Origin: Hanleya hanleyi
Taxonomy: Eukaryota; Mollusca; Polyplacophora; Lepidopleurida; Hanleyidae
Reading direction: 5' to 3'
NCBI GenBank assembly: GCA_036873755.1
Contig: JAVTVY010018697.1
Location: forward strand, 16,955-80,954
DNA: 64,000 nt
Shown piece by piece: positions 1 through 10,300 of the stretch. The notes under the pieces were generated by a model. That model was given only the letters and a program-made list of their open reading frames with translations, did no database searches and was not told where the DNA came from. The position numbers and the translations under genes are program-made. Within the stretch, counting starts at the first letter, position 1. The number at the start of each line of letters is the position of its first letter.

Positions 1-975
1 TCTGGTTAACCTATTCTAAAGCACATACCAAGAATCTAACGATTCGTGATATGTGTTGTATCTCAGGTACGCTTTTATTGTACCTGTTCATGTGGCAACT
101 TGGATGATATGACCACACGGCCCCTAGCACCGGCATAAGCGGTATTAGATACAAATCTAGAGAGCTATGATGGAAATGCTCTGACAACTCGTATACTGGT
201 AACTGGTGAGCTGTTTCGCTGTGACAACTCGTACATTGGAGATTGGTGAGCTGTATCGTCGTCAGATGTAAATGACGGCATTTAACACAAAACACTAGTC
301 TGTAAGGCCCGATGTCGACCCAGCATCAACTTCCCACAAATGCCAACATATATCAAAGACCAAAAGGTCTGTACAGGGGCGGGCCTCGGGGACGAAACGT
401 CCACCAGCAGAATCTCGCCATATACAGGAAAAAATTACAACACATATAAGGGAAGTGGGAAGAGGTGCCGACATACTGACTGCGTCACATGACTTCACAG
501 AATAGTCTTCTGGTTAACCTATTCTAAAGCACATACCAAGAATCTAACGATTCGTGATGTGTTGTATCTCAGGTACGCTTTTATTGTACCTGTTCATGTG
601 GCAACTTGGATGATATGACCACACGGCCCCTAGCACCGGCATAAGCGGTATTAGATACAAATCTAGAGAGCTATGATGGAAATGCTCTGACAACTCGTAT
701 ACTGGTAACTGGTGAGCTGTTTCGCTGTGACAACTCGTACATTGGAGATTGGTGAGCTGTATCGTCGTCAGATGTAAATGACGGCATTTAACACAAAAGA
801 CTAGTCTGTAAGCCCGATGTCGACCCAGCATCAACTTCCCACAAGTGCCAACATATATCAAAGACCAAAAGGTCTGTACAGGGGGCGGGCCTCGGGGACG
901 AAACGTCCACCAGCAGAATCTCGCCATATACAGGAAAAAATTACAACACATATAAGGGAAGTGGGAAGAGGTGCC
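1..975 (-). mobile_element. Tandem pair of short Naiad-related elements (NRE), 509-bp period
   Basis: The same sequence begins at 1 and again at 510, so this is a head-to-tail tandem with a period of about 509 bp, cut by the window edge. In element orientation (minus strand) each unit has: a module with GATTCTGCTGG followed by a GGAC/GTCC hairpin (plus positions 390-402 and 896-908); a stretch ending in a CCGCTTA...GGGGCCGT block; a 7-bp-stem hairpin followed by AGAT; and a 3' end TTATATGTGTTGTAA. The CCGCTTA/GGGGCCGT block and the hairpin also occur in the Naiad 3' tail. The small open frames here contain no protein I recognise. It appears to be a non-autonomous element; mobilisation by Naiad is inference. 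Confidence 0.72.
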
Positions 976-1630
976 GACAATACGGAAGTTATCAACAAAA
1001 CACACCAAACATATGTACATATATCAAAATTTATACAAGAAAACATTTCTCTCAAATAACCTAACATACAGTCTTCTTTTAGCGGACTAAAAAATCTTCT
1101 TAGGTAGCTGCTTGATAAAAAGAATCTCTCACAATCTTTAGATCTATACAGTCGCTCAGAATATGTTTCACTATGAGAAATTCGTGGCATGGAATACACC
1201 TTGGGGTGGTTCGTTTTTCAGTAAACGAGTTAGTTGTGTATGGCCGATTCTACATCGCCTGATCATGGCTTGATCGAAACGTTTCCGGCTGCTCATTTGT
1301 GTATATCTTACAGTTTTTTTGAAACTCATGAAGTTTGTTATTATCCATAGTATCCCATAAAGATTGAAACAGCTTTCTCACATAGATAGAGGGTCTGAAA
1401 TCGTTATATGAGATTCCAACAGGATCAATCTCATTATCTAGGGCTGCCTTAGCCATTTCATCAGCTTCAGTATTTCCTTTGATGCCAACGTGGCTAGGCA
1501 ACCAACAAAACACATCAATCTGTTGATGAAATCTACGGTCATAAAATTGTAGATTGTAAATGTTCAAAGATGGCGGGAGGAGTTGAAATTTCAGGCATGA
1601 CAGGCATAACCATAAATATGACATCAGCAA
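976..1630 (-). pseudogene. LINE remnant: RNase H domain and C-terminus (jockey/CR1-like)
   Basis: Minus-strand reading gives CWLPSHVGIKGNTEADEMAK, the C-terminal motif of a LINE-encoded RNase H (WxPSHxGIxGNxxAD), followed by the downstream region typical of these ORFs (YNDFRPSIYVRKLFQSLW) and, after frame breaks, a C-terminal tail. A second copy of the same element lies at 58845-63560, and the two align over their 3' portions. The reverse transcriptase and endonuclease are absent, so the copy is 5'-truncated and dead. Its upstream end fades near 1625, next to a SINE insertion. Clade assignment (jockey-like with RNase H) rests on motif style only. Confidence 0.8.
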
Positions 1631-1633
1631 TAC

Positions 1634-2549
1634 ATAAGCATATAAATTATAATTTAATTATATTCCTACATTGTGAAACACCCTGCCAGAAAATACTGGC
1701 TCGAGTGAGAATCGAACTCATGACTTAGGGGATACCGTCCCACTGCTCTACCAACTGAGCTACCGAGTCCAGTTGGGAACAGCTCGCTAATTCAATCCAT
1801 TTCACAAGTACACGGCATATCGCCGCGATAACAAGTGAATTTTGGATATATATATTCGAAGATACAATGTTTCGACCAATAATTTCAGTCATCTTCAGGG
1901 ATAAATTATAATTTAATTATATTCCTACATTGTGAAACACCCTGCCAGAAAATACTGGCTCGGGTGAGAATCGAACTCACGACTTAGGGGATACCGTCCC
2001 ACTGCTCTACCAACTGAGCTACCGAGTCCAGTTGGGAACAGCTCGCTAATTCAATCCATTTCACAAGTACACGGCATATCGCCGCGATAACAAGTGAATT
2101 TTGGATATATATATTCGAATATACAATGTTTCGACCAATAATTTCAGTCATCTTCAGGGATAAATTATAATTTATCCCTGAAGATGACTGAATATATTCG
2201 AAGATACAATGTTTCGACCAATAATTTCAGTCATCTTCAGGGATAAATTATAATTTATCCCTGAAGATGACTGAAATTATTGGTCGAAACATTGTATCTT
2301 CGAATATTTATATCCAAAATTCACTTGTTATCGCGGCGATATGCCGTGTACTTGTGAAATGGATTGAATTAGCGAGCTGTTCCCAACTGGACTCGGTAGC
2401 TCAGTTGGTAGAGCAGTGGGACGGTATCCCCTAAGTCGTGAGTTCGATTCTCACCCGAGCCAGTATTTTCTGGCAGGGTGTTTCACAATGTAGGAATATA
2501 ATTAAATTATAATTTATCCCTGAAGATGACTGAAATTATAAGCATATAA
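1634..2549. mobile_element. Composite insertion of a tRNA-headed SINE (two minus copies, fragments, one plus copy) with one 12-bp target-site duplication
   Basis: A 259-bp unit occurs twice head-to-tail on the minus strand (about 1646-1904 and 1905-2160). It is followed by two short flip-flopped fragments (2161-2191 plus, 2192-2243 minus) and a third copy on the plus strand (2244-2537). Each full copy carries a tRNA-like head: 1698-1770(-), 1957-2029(-) and 2389-2461(+). The whole block is flanked by ATAAGCATATAA at 1634-1645 and 2538-2549. One duplication around the entire block shows that it arrived as a unit. Copies two and three form a long palindrome. Confidence 0.85.
2389..2461 (+). repeat. 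tRNA-derived SINE head (not a functional tRNA gene)
   Basis: The segment has an A-box-like GGTAGCTCAGTTGG, a D-arm GCTC/GAGC, a perfect T-arm GTGAG-TTCGATT-CTCAC and an acceptor with six of seven pairs. The anticodon arm is poor: no T sits at position 33 and one stem pair is broken. Two more copies lie at 1698-1770 and 1957-2029 on the minus strand inside the same repeated unit. Polymerase III promoter boxes of a SINE are the natural reading. Confidence 0.8.
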
Positions 2550-3553
2550 GCTTAAGCATACACAGTTAAATGTGAGGGTGATCGCGAAATTTAATTTTTT
2601 TAAACTTGTGGTATGTTCCACAAAATTTTTGTATTTCGGCCAAATATTTTGAAACATTTTACACAACATTGTATTGGACCTTTATAGGACACAGAATACA
2701 TATAATTTGAAACGACGTCGGAAGGAATGTGGACAATAATCGTCATTAACACGCATTTGACGACAGCTAGAAGTCGAATCCAACTGGAGAATCGAAATTG
2801 CCGAATAAGTGATATACCATATTTTCCCCCGAAATTTTGGGGTCCAAAATATTCCTACTGATTGTACTGTTGCAAAACCTTTTGGGTTTGACAGCTGTGT
2901 GATGACATATGACTTCTGCTCTATGATACATGTGTTTGCATTTCTTCAACATTGTGTTTACTGGTATTTTTAACTTCCCTTAATGATCAGTCCAAGTTTA
3001 ACAACATGCGCTCTTCACCTGTTACGTGGGCTTTTATTTTAGATGCTGAAGTCGAAGCTATATTTGACTGTACCTACATTCAGGTGCTACAAACGAAAGA
3101 GCGGTATTCGTTTATTGAGTGTGAGATATAACGAAGTTATTAGACCAACCCCAAAAATAGAGGTCGTTATAAATTGTGAGTCAATGCAGACCTTTCATCC
3201 TGAATGGCCTGTAGAGCAGGACCAGCTTCAAAGCCAGGAGTAGGGAACACACAACACACACCATTGCTAGCTATCTGAAGACAGCTTAGTACCATACCAG
3301 AGCAGTGATACAATGGTACGGTAACACACAAGCGAGTTTCCTGTAAAAATAATACAAAACAATTATGTTTCGCGCTACAAAAAAAATAAATAAACCAGTC
3401 TAGTTACTGTATTGAAAATCAATAATGACTTAAAATTGCATAATTTGGCAGCTTTCCTCATACATGTGCGATCGGGAATTTAATACGTTTCATTATACTG
3501 AATCACACTATTAATCTATATAGTCAACCAACATGTGTATTGACTGAACAAGA
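2550..3553. other. Intergenic, no gene recognised
   Basis: AT-rich DNA. A 66-codon open frame on the plus strand (3043-3243) shows no family motif and no splice context that I can support. No repeat shared with the rest of the window was noticed. Confidence 0.5.
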
Positions 3554-4892
3554 ATACAAGCGTCTAGTCCTTTATTCAATATTCAGCCGTCGTCCATTAC
3601 AGAATTTCCGCGTCCATAATCCGAAGACCTAACCCGTATAATAAAATTAGCACCAAGTGCAAAAGATAAACCATAGTATACATAAAACTAGGCTAATTTC
3701 CTAAAATAGAGAAGCGGTCAACATTTTTCAATGATGCCAGCAAGATATCACGATGCTCCAAAAATATCAAACCCATATCAGTGATCAGTATTCTTACTCC
3801 ATGTGATATACGTTGTAAAGTCGTTATATAGAGTATAATGTATCTCAGTCACGCTTTGATTGTGCCTGTTCATATGAACACTATGAGGATCTTGGAAAAC
3901 AAAGGTTCTTACGGCCCCTAGCCCCTGGTTAAGCGGAATTAGACGCAAGTTACAAAACGTAACGCCATAGGTCTTGCACGTTACGCTCGTATTTTGCTAT
4001 CAGCATGCGGTATGTATTTTTGAGAAACTTCGAGTGGAGGCGCTTGATGATATAGCCCTGTTTCACAAGTTCTTGCAATACTGTTTATTGATGTTGATCA
4101 GAATCGTCACATTTAACACAGGATCTAGCAAATGCTACTAGGCGAGATATGTATATGCCATATGCAGGTCCTTCTGGTATATCACTGTCCAGACAGGGAT
4201 AGGTTACGATGTCGAAATTGTAACCATCTCTTTTGTCGTGAGGTCAACGAGAGAGAAGGCCCGCTTTTTTGTTATAGAGATATTAGTCTAAATAAGATGT
4301 GCCGCAAAGACTCTCTGTAGTTTGCTTCAAATCCAGTGGAGGTGGATATATATATCCTTCACTGCGTCATTTATATAGCTATTATCCACAGCAAGAAGAT
4401 CATCTATATACTGTTTGGTGAATAAGACGGAATGGGCTTTGAAGTATCTGTTTGAAAACGTCTGCAAAAAAACAGATATACATGTAGGTCAGCCAAAAGT
4501 AGTGTACAGGTAATGCATATTGGAATACCTATATGATGTTAATATATTACATTGCCAAATTACACATAGGTGTTATTAATTAAAGATTCGAGCAATTCTA
4601 TGAACAAAGAAACATCCCATGAATGATATCGCCTGTACGTAGTAGAGCCAAGGAATGCTTTATATTTGCTGATATTATTATATCGGCGATCAGTTTTCTT
4701 GAACGCCGATCCTATTATAGAGGGTCGATAAATCCCATGTGTATACATGTCTGTACCGTATGTGACCTTAAGCATCAAACTTGATGTTGCAGTTTCTAGA
4801 AGCAGCTATGAATATAGGTTTGTATGGTGATTTATTCATTTTGGGAGTCCAGTACACTGTCGGTATATCATTCTGAGTGGTTGGAAGATCTC
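3554..4892 (-). pseudogene. Naiad-like retroelement, reverse-transcriptase half and 3' tail (broken)
   Basis: Minus-strand frames give NDIPTVYWTPKMNKSPYKP, then KKTDRRYNNISKYKAFLGST and TTYRRYHSWDVSLFIELLES, all close to the reverse transcriptase at 60898-62157. These are followed by a decayed YIDD region and the typical tail ending GCTTGTATT at 3554. Frameshifts and an internal deletion break the frame. In element coordinates this piece continues the fragment at 6040-7000, so the two are halves of one copy split by the plus-strand insertion at 4893-6038. Confidence 0.85.
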
Positions 4893-6038
4893 TCTCGTCG
4901 ACTTTATGACAAAAAGAGATGATTACAATTTCGACATCGTAAATTATCCCCTTTCTGGACAGTAATATTCCAGTGGGACCTGCATATGGCGTATACATAT
5001 CTCGCCTAGTAGCATTTGCTAGATCCTTTGTTAAATGTGACAATTGTAATCAACGTCACAAAACATTGTTGCAGAAACTTATAAAACATGGCTATTCCAC
5101 CAAGCGCCTCCACTCAAAGTTTCTCAAATTTGGCGATACATATCGCATGCTGATAGCAAAATACGAGCGTAGCGTGCAAGATCTATGGCGTTGCGTTTCG
5201 TAACTTGTGTCTAATTCCGCTTAACCCGGGGCTAGGGGCCGTATGAACCCATGTACTTCAAGATCCTCATGGTGCTCATATGAACAGTCACAATCAAAGC
5301 GTGACTGAGATACATCATTCTCTAGATGACGACTTTACAACGATTATTATGGATTAAGAATACTGATCAGCGATACGGATTTTATATTTTTGGAACATCA
5401 TGATGTCTTGTCGGCATCATTGAAAAGTGTTGACCGCTTCTCTCTTGCAGGAAACTAGCCTATGTTTATGTATACTATGATTGTCTTTTTGAATTTGGTG
5501 CTAATACTGTTATATGGATATAGAATATATCATTTGGTCTTTGATATATGTTGGCATTTGTGGGAAGTTGATGCTGGGTCGACATCGGGCCTTACAGACT
5601 AGTCTTTTGTGTTAAATGCCGTCATTTACATCTGACGACGATACAGCTCACCATTCTCCAATGTACGAGTTGTCACAACGAAACAGCTCACCAATTACCA
5701 GTATACGAGTTGTCAGAGCATTTCCATCATAGCTCTCGAGATTTGTATCTAATACCGCTTATGCCGGTGCTAGGGGCCGTGTGGTCATATCATCCAAGTT
5801 GCCACATGAACAGGTACAATAAAAGCGTACCTGAGATACAACACATATCTTTAGATTCTTGGTATGTGCTTTAGAATAGGTTAACCAGAAGACTATTCTG
5901 TGAAGTCATGTGACGCAGTCAGTATGTCGGCACCTCTTCCCACTTCCCTTATATGTGTTGTAATTTGGATTATGGACGCGGATATTCTTTAATGGACGAC
6001 GGCTGAATTATGAATGACGGACTTGACGCTTGTATTGT
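4893..6038 (+). mobile_element. 5'-truncated Naiad-like copy (thumb region and 3' tail) inserted in inverted orientation
   Basis: The copy begins inside the C-terminal coding part, with frames reading GPAYGVYISRLVAFARS and KCDNCNQRHKTLLQKLIKHG. It runs through the CCGCTTAACCCGGGGCTAGG block, the CAGTCAC/GTGACTG hairpin and the standard tail to GCTTGTATT at about 6036. It is opposite in orientation to the Naiad copy it interrupts. It is itself interrupted by a short NRE at about 5540-5963. The intact tail reads GGTCTTTGGATTATGG at the point where this one is split. Confidence 0.85.
5540..5963 (+). mobile_element. Short Naiad-related element (NRE), nested in a Naiad tail
   Basis: The element runs from ATATATGTTGGCATTTGTGG to CTTATATGTGTTGTAA and matches the copies at 57716-58141, 52484-52778 and 1-975. 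It sits inside the Naiad tail between GGTCTTTG and GGATTATGG, sequences that are contiguous in the copies at 50060-50818 and 59263-62560. TTTG appears on both sides, a possible short target duplication. The conserved hairpin is at 5811-5833 (CAGGTAC, loop AATAAAAGC, GTACCTG). Confidence 0.8.
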
Positions 6039-6125
6039 GGGTGTTACATAAATCTTTCAAACTAAACGCTGTTTGGGAGTAAGTGGACATATTCGCCGAT
6101 GGTATGCTTATGTTCAATTCCTTAA

Positions 6126-6706
6126 CCCTACCTGGCCTGGGGGGGGCCATTATGGCCCCCCTACCAAACTTTCTGCACTATCTCCGGAACGGCAAAAAAT
6201 GGAGAGCTGAAACTCCGTGACTTTATAGTTTATCTTATTGGGGTCATTTTGAGCCTATTTGCATAACCCCCCGACCAGAGGATCATGGGTAAATTCAAGA
6301 TGGCGGCCACGTGGCGTACCAGAAAAGTGATGTTTTTGTCATATTTCTTCAAAATTTCTGCTTTTCCGTGATGAAAAGTGTGCAAAAACTATTTTATTTC
6401 ATATCACATTAATATTTGTCAATTTTTCATGCAATTTTTATGGAGAAATTGTAAAAATAAAAAATTCGCAAAATCTGACCAAAAAATCGACCAAAAAATG
6501 CCGTTCTTGAAAATGACGTCACTGTGACGTCATCAAAGCGGCCATCTTGGATTTTTTTACATTTTCTGGTAAAACTTGACCCAGGGGTATAGTGTAATAA
6601 GTTTCAGCCCCCTAGCTCAAGGGGTAAGAAAAATAATTAGGGGGGGGGCCATTTCGGCCCCCCCCCCAGGCCTGGGCAGGTCCCAAAAAGCCCAGGCCAG
6701 ATAGGG
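6126..6706 (+). mobile_element. TTAA-flanked, piggyBac-like MITE (581 bp)
   Basis: Ends are CCCTACCTGGCCTGGG on the left and, reverse complemented, CCCTATCTGGCCTGGG on the right: a 16-bp terminal inverted repeat with one mismatch. TTAA flanks both ends (6122-6125 and 6707-6710). TTAA duplication and termini starting CCC are the hallmark of piggyBac-type transposition. No transposase is encoded. The site is a TTAA within a Naiad copy; the undisturbed paralogue near 60898 reads straight through with TTGA there. Relatives lie at 8509, 14285, 16364, 28985, 37379, 41651 and 52384. Confidence 0.88.
6513..6533. promoter_or_regulatory. Paired cAMP-response elements inside the MITE
   Basis: The core TGACGTCACTGTGACGTCA is two perfect CRE octamers (TGACGTCA) separated by CTG, and the 21 bases from 6513 to 6533 are a near-perfect palindrome. 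The copy at 29350-29368 is identical over the 19-bp core; the copy at about 16534 keeps one octamer intact. YY1-like AAGATGGCGGC lies upstream (6297-6307) and AAGATGGCCGC lies downstream on the other strand. Binding is inferred from motif identity only. Confidence 0.6.
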
Positions 6707-7265
6707 TTAACCATCATTTGGTAAAAGTAATATCCACATATGAATATTTTATTATTTGGAGCTTGGTCTGCTGACCCTGGACTATGACGAATTTACTCTG
6801 GAGAGTATTACTGTCAATGCAGCAGATTGTTTCAGCGACCTTGTTCTTGGTGAGGTCCAGCCAGTCAACGAGTTATGTAGGTTCAACTTTTTCTCGTTTT
6901 GACCACTCAATAACAGACTCAATCTTAATGACACTCACTAGTTCAACGATTGCGTTGTCTAATTAAACGTTAAGTGTTGAGGAGGTGCTACATTCACACA
7001 CTGATATAACAGATTGGACGACTTTAACATCATCATGTCTTATCAACTGCATCGAAAATAGTTGACAAGTCTGCCAAGTAACAAGCTTATTTTTATTATC
7101 TGAAAGTTGTTAGTGATAGAGACAAGACAAACGACGTGGTAGGCCTATTTTGATTATGCATGCGGAAATTTTCTATGGACAACGATTGTCCGATGAATGT
7201 TGGACCGGACGCACGCGTTTTAACCAAGCTGGCCTTCCATCATGTCGAGAGAACAAGAAACTTAC

Positions 7266-7361
7266 CCTAGCATGGAAGTCCATACCACGACCTGTGAAAT
7301 AACTGCTGTTTAAAATGTTATGGTGGGACAATGTAGCACCTTTCGGAGACCCGGTGGTACC
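7266..7361 (-). CDS. ACSF2: ACSF2 exon with AMP-binding P-loop
   Basis: The 96-bp, 32-codon exon is in phase 0, with acceptor GTATTTCAG and donor AGG|GTAAGT. It opens with GTTGSPKGATLSHHN, the family signature that binds the ATP phosphates, and ends FTGRGMDFHAR. The key Thr-Thr-Gly and Lys residues are intact. The next exon (expected to include the PLYH motif) is not visible between here and position 1. Confidence 0.94.
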
Positions 7362-10300
7362 CTGAAATACAACAATACCAAAATAGTATCTATTTCAGCA
7401 ATCATAAACTCCTTTTTCAAAGCTAATCTACAGAATAAAATGCTTACTATAGCCTCCGCCTGAAGGTGAAGAGGGTCTGTGCCCATGGGCTTTCAGAAGA
7501 ACATAAGTGTAATTTACAATCTACTTTAGTGAACAATTGTTGAACAAATGAGAAACTTCCAAGTTCCTTTCAAGGTAAAATATATACTAATATTACATGT
7601 ATGTCTCGTACAGATTTGCTTTAAGAATGCTCAGGAGCATTGTCATGTAACTTTCGTAATCATAGTATTCTAGGTATAACAACGGATTTATTCTTGGCCG
7701 CCCATGTCCATGACAGACTATCAATACATTTTCAACGATTGGATTGTCGTAAAGCTCATTCTGAATTACACCATGAAGGTTGACCGCTTTAGGGTATCTG
7801 CAAGGTGGGTGAACAACTGCTACTCGTACATAATTAAACAGAGAGGAAGCCATTGTTGGACACGATTTCGCTAAATTGTATGTCGGTTAGCACGAGTGTC
7901 GAAACCAATACGATGAACAGGTATTCTAATATGAAATCATGTTTATTACGTACCGAGGTGAACTGGATGTTTACTGGTTCATCAAATTGAATTTTGTCCT
8001 GAAGATCCAAAATCGCAGTCCTCTCCGCAGTTGTTCCAGCTGACATAATTTCAGAGAATTTGAAGGTACCTCTACAAACAGGAACAAAATACCATGAACT
8101 ATGTGAAATTAAAATGGATCGATATCCTACAATGTAGCTTAAACATGGGAAAAACCATGCCATGCTCATATTTTCTACTACAATGTGTCAAATTTGTATT
8201 ATCATAGCATATTATCACTGACTGAATAAGATCAAGCATATTCGTCTCATTCCTGTTACTGGCATAGTTATTAAAACTTTTCCGTAATTAGTAGCATATG
8301 GAGATCTCTAATAACTACTACCCAAAGGGACCCAAACTGAGGTTTTCTCTGGATGGTGAAACGACTATATGGTAAGATATCTAGACACCAGGATCAAAAT
8401 TAAAGTCTAGGCTCAACGTTTGTTGGACAGTAGCTATGGTTACTCATAAACTAATATTCAGGTAGCCGGTCAGGTGAACCGTGAAGTGAACAAATTGCCG
8501 TTTGGTTTGCTAAACTCTATCGGGCCTGGGGTCATTGGAGGGGCCTGGAGGAGCCATTCCCCTTCCCCCTCTCGCTCCAACTACATAGTGTTCTTACCCC
8601 TTGAGCTAGGAGGCTGCAACTTACCCCACTATACCCTTCTGTCAAGCTCTATAAGAAAATGTAAAAACAATCCAAGATAGCCGTTGTGATAACGTCACAC
8701 TGGCGTCATTTTCAAAAAGACATTTTTTGGTGGACTTTTTGGACAGATCTTTCGATTTTTTTATTTATGTCATTTCTCTGCAAAAACTGGATGATAAATT
8801 AGTAAATAAAATTCTGATGTGAAATAATAGTTTTCCCACTTTTCCTCGCAGAAGAGCAGAAATTTCAAAGAACAATGACGAAAACATAGGTTTTGAATTT
8901 ACCCATGATCCTCTGTGCGGGGCCTCAAAATGATCCCAATATGAAAAGATACAAAGTCACGGAGAGGCCTGGTAATGATGAATGGTAGTTAGGTATGTCT
9001 TCATTCAAAGTATAGCGAGTGCCACCGCGAAATATTAAGTAACAAAGGGGGCCAACGGGGCCACGGAGTCACCCGTCATATTTTGTAAAAACAAAATGTG
9101 GAGATAAATACCATTTTTTCGGAGAAAAAAATATCGCATTTGTACGCAACTTTACCGGTAGGCCCAATTTTCCGCGTTGGCTACCTGACTATAACAAAAT
9201 AGTTTTAAGAAGTAGTATTGATTAAACTATGAATGAATGTTCGTATATGTTGTTATTTTTCGAATTATTGAAGTGGGAAAGTATAAAGTAACAAGTTTGT
9301 AACGAGAATCGTTAGATTCTGATATGCATCACATACAGGCTTAATATAGAATTATAATATATATCATTGGCTCCCAAAGTAAGGCCTCTTAATTAAATGT
9401 TTATAAACTAAACAGAAACTGAACTTATTGTTGTGATTCAACTCCAGGATTGAAAATAGTTAGGGAATACATTGCGACGATAAGAAGATACTCATTGTTT
9501 ACAAATATTCAGAAGAATAGATCAATCTTGCAGTGCGTTAAAACGTTTTTATCCAACTCACTGATAATGGTTGTCCCCCATCATTATTATTGTGGATAAT
9601 TGTGGACACCTGAAATGTCAAAAAGTTTAAGCAATTCACATAGAGAAAAACGTCACCTATAAACATGATAAACGGAAAGAAGCATACCCCAACACCTTAG
9701 GGCTCGTCTAAGAAATACATTAAAAATTACTGACATCCACACAACTTTTAACAGGGATACTTCATATTCTCCATATTATTCCAGGGTGTGAATGTGGGAG
9801 GCCGAGGGAAACTTTCCTGTTTTCAAATGGTTGCTATTTAGTCGTCAGACGTCGTCAATTTTCCCTACCTCTTGCATATCGTTCCGATTTATTACCTGTA
9901 CATGGTAGGATTCTGCTGGCGGACTGCTAGTCCGAGAGGCTCGCCCTCTGTACATGTCATTCGACAAATATAATGTAGGTTTATTGTTTTGGTGGGAAAT
10001 TTAAGCCGTACGACGTCGGGCACTTCAGGTGAGTTTAGGTATACTTGCTTCTACCAGGTTTACACCATGTTGTGGCGTTTATTCCCCCAGATGTCCTCCG
10101 TGCTCATCGATTAACATCTGATTAGTTATTCGTTTGAGCTGATCTGTCCTCACAGCCTCCGAGTTAGCGTATCTAAATCGGTGCTACGGGCCGTGTGGAT
10201 ACTTAATACTATCGGTGCGGGCAGCTGCAATAAAAGTGCGGCTGAGATGCTAAGGCTACGTCCGAGAAGGCACCGTGTTCTCGGGCCTGAATGTGACGTG

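Larger units (their letters stand above)
6040..7000 (-). pseudogene. Naiad-like retroelement, linker and N-terminal RT part (broken, split by a MITE)
   Basis: Minus-strand reading of 6711-7000 gives the linker that joins endonuclease and RT, including SVIEWSKREKVEPT. After the MITE at 6126-6706, 6121-6040 continues with the start of the RT (STYSQTAFSLKD). The same order is seen in the element at 59263-62560. The Trp codon at plus 6903-6905 is informative: the corresponding codon in the long copy is TGA. This copy has its own stop shortly after EPT. It lies 5' of the fragment at 3554-4892 in the same parent copy. Confidence 0.82.

Noticed and set aside
1..1020. 158- and 94-codon minus-strand frames as proteins
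   Set aside because: They lie in tandem repeats of a non-coding short element and change with each truncated copy.
2244..2300. Hammerhead ribozyme core in the SINE unit (CTGAAGA ... GAAAC ... GTA)
   Set aside because: The core letters match CUGANGA and GAAA, and a two-pair stem III is possible, but the bases next to the core do not form stem I, and the first pair of stem II is mismatched (an extra U before GAC/GTC). Without stem I it should not be active.
1698..2461. Functional tRNA genes
   Set aside because: All three copies lie in a repeated SINE unit, the anticodon arm is defective, and no U33 is present.
7593..7853. 86-codon minus-strand frame between two ACSF2 exons as an extra exon
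   Set aside because: The flanking exons join in phase at INIQFTS|GTTGSPKG exactly as in homologues, so this stretch is intron.
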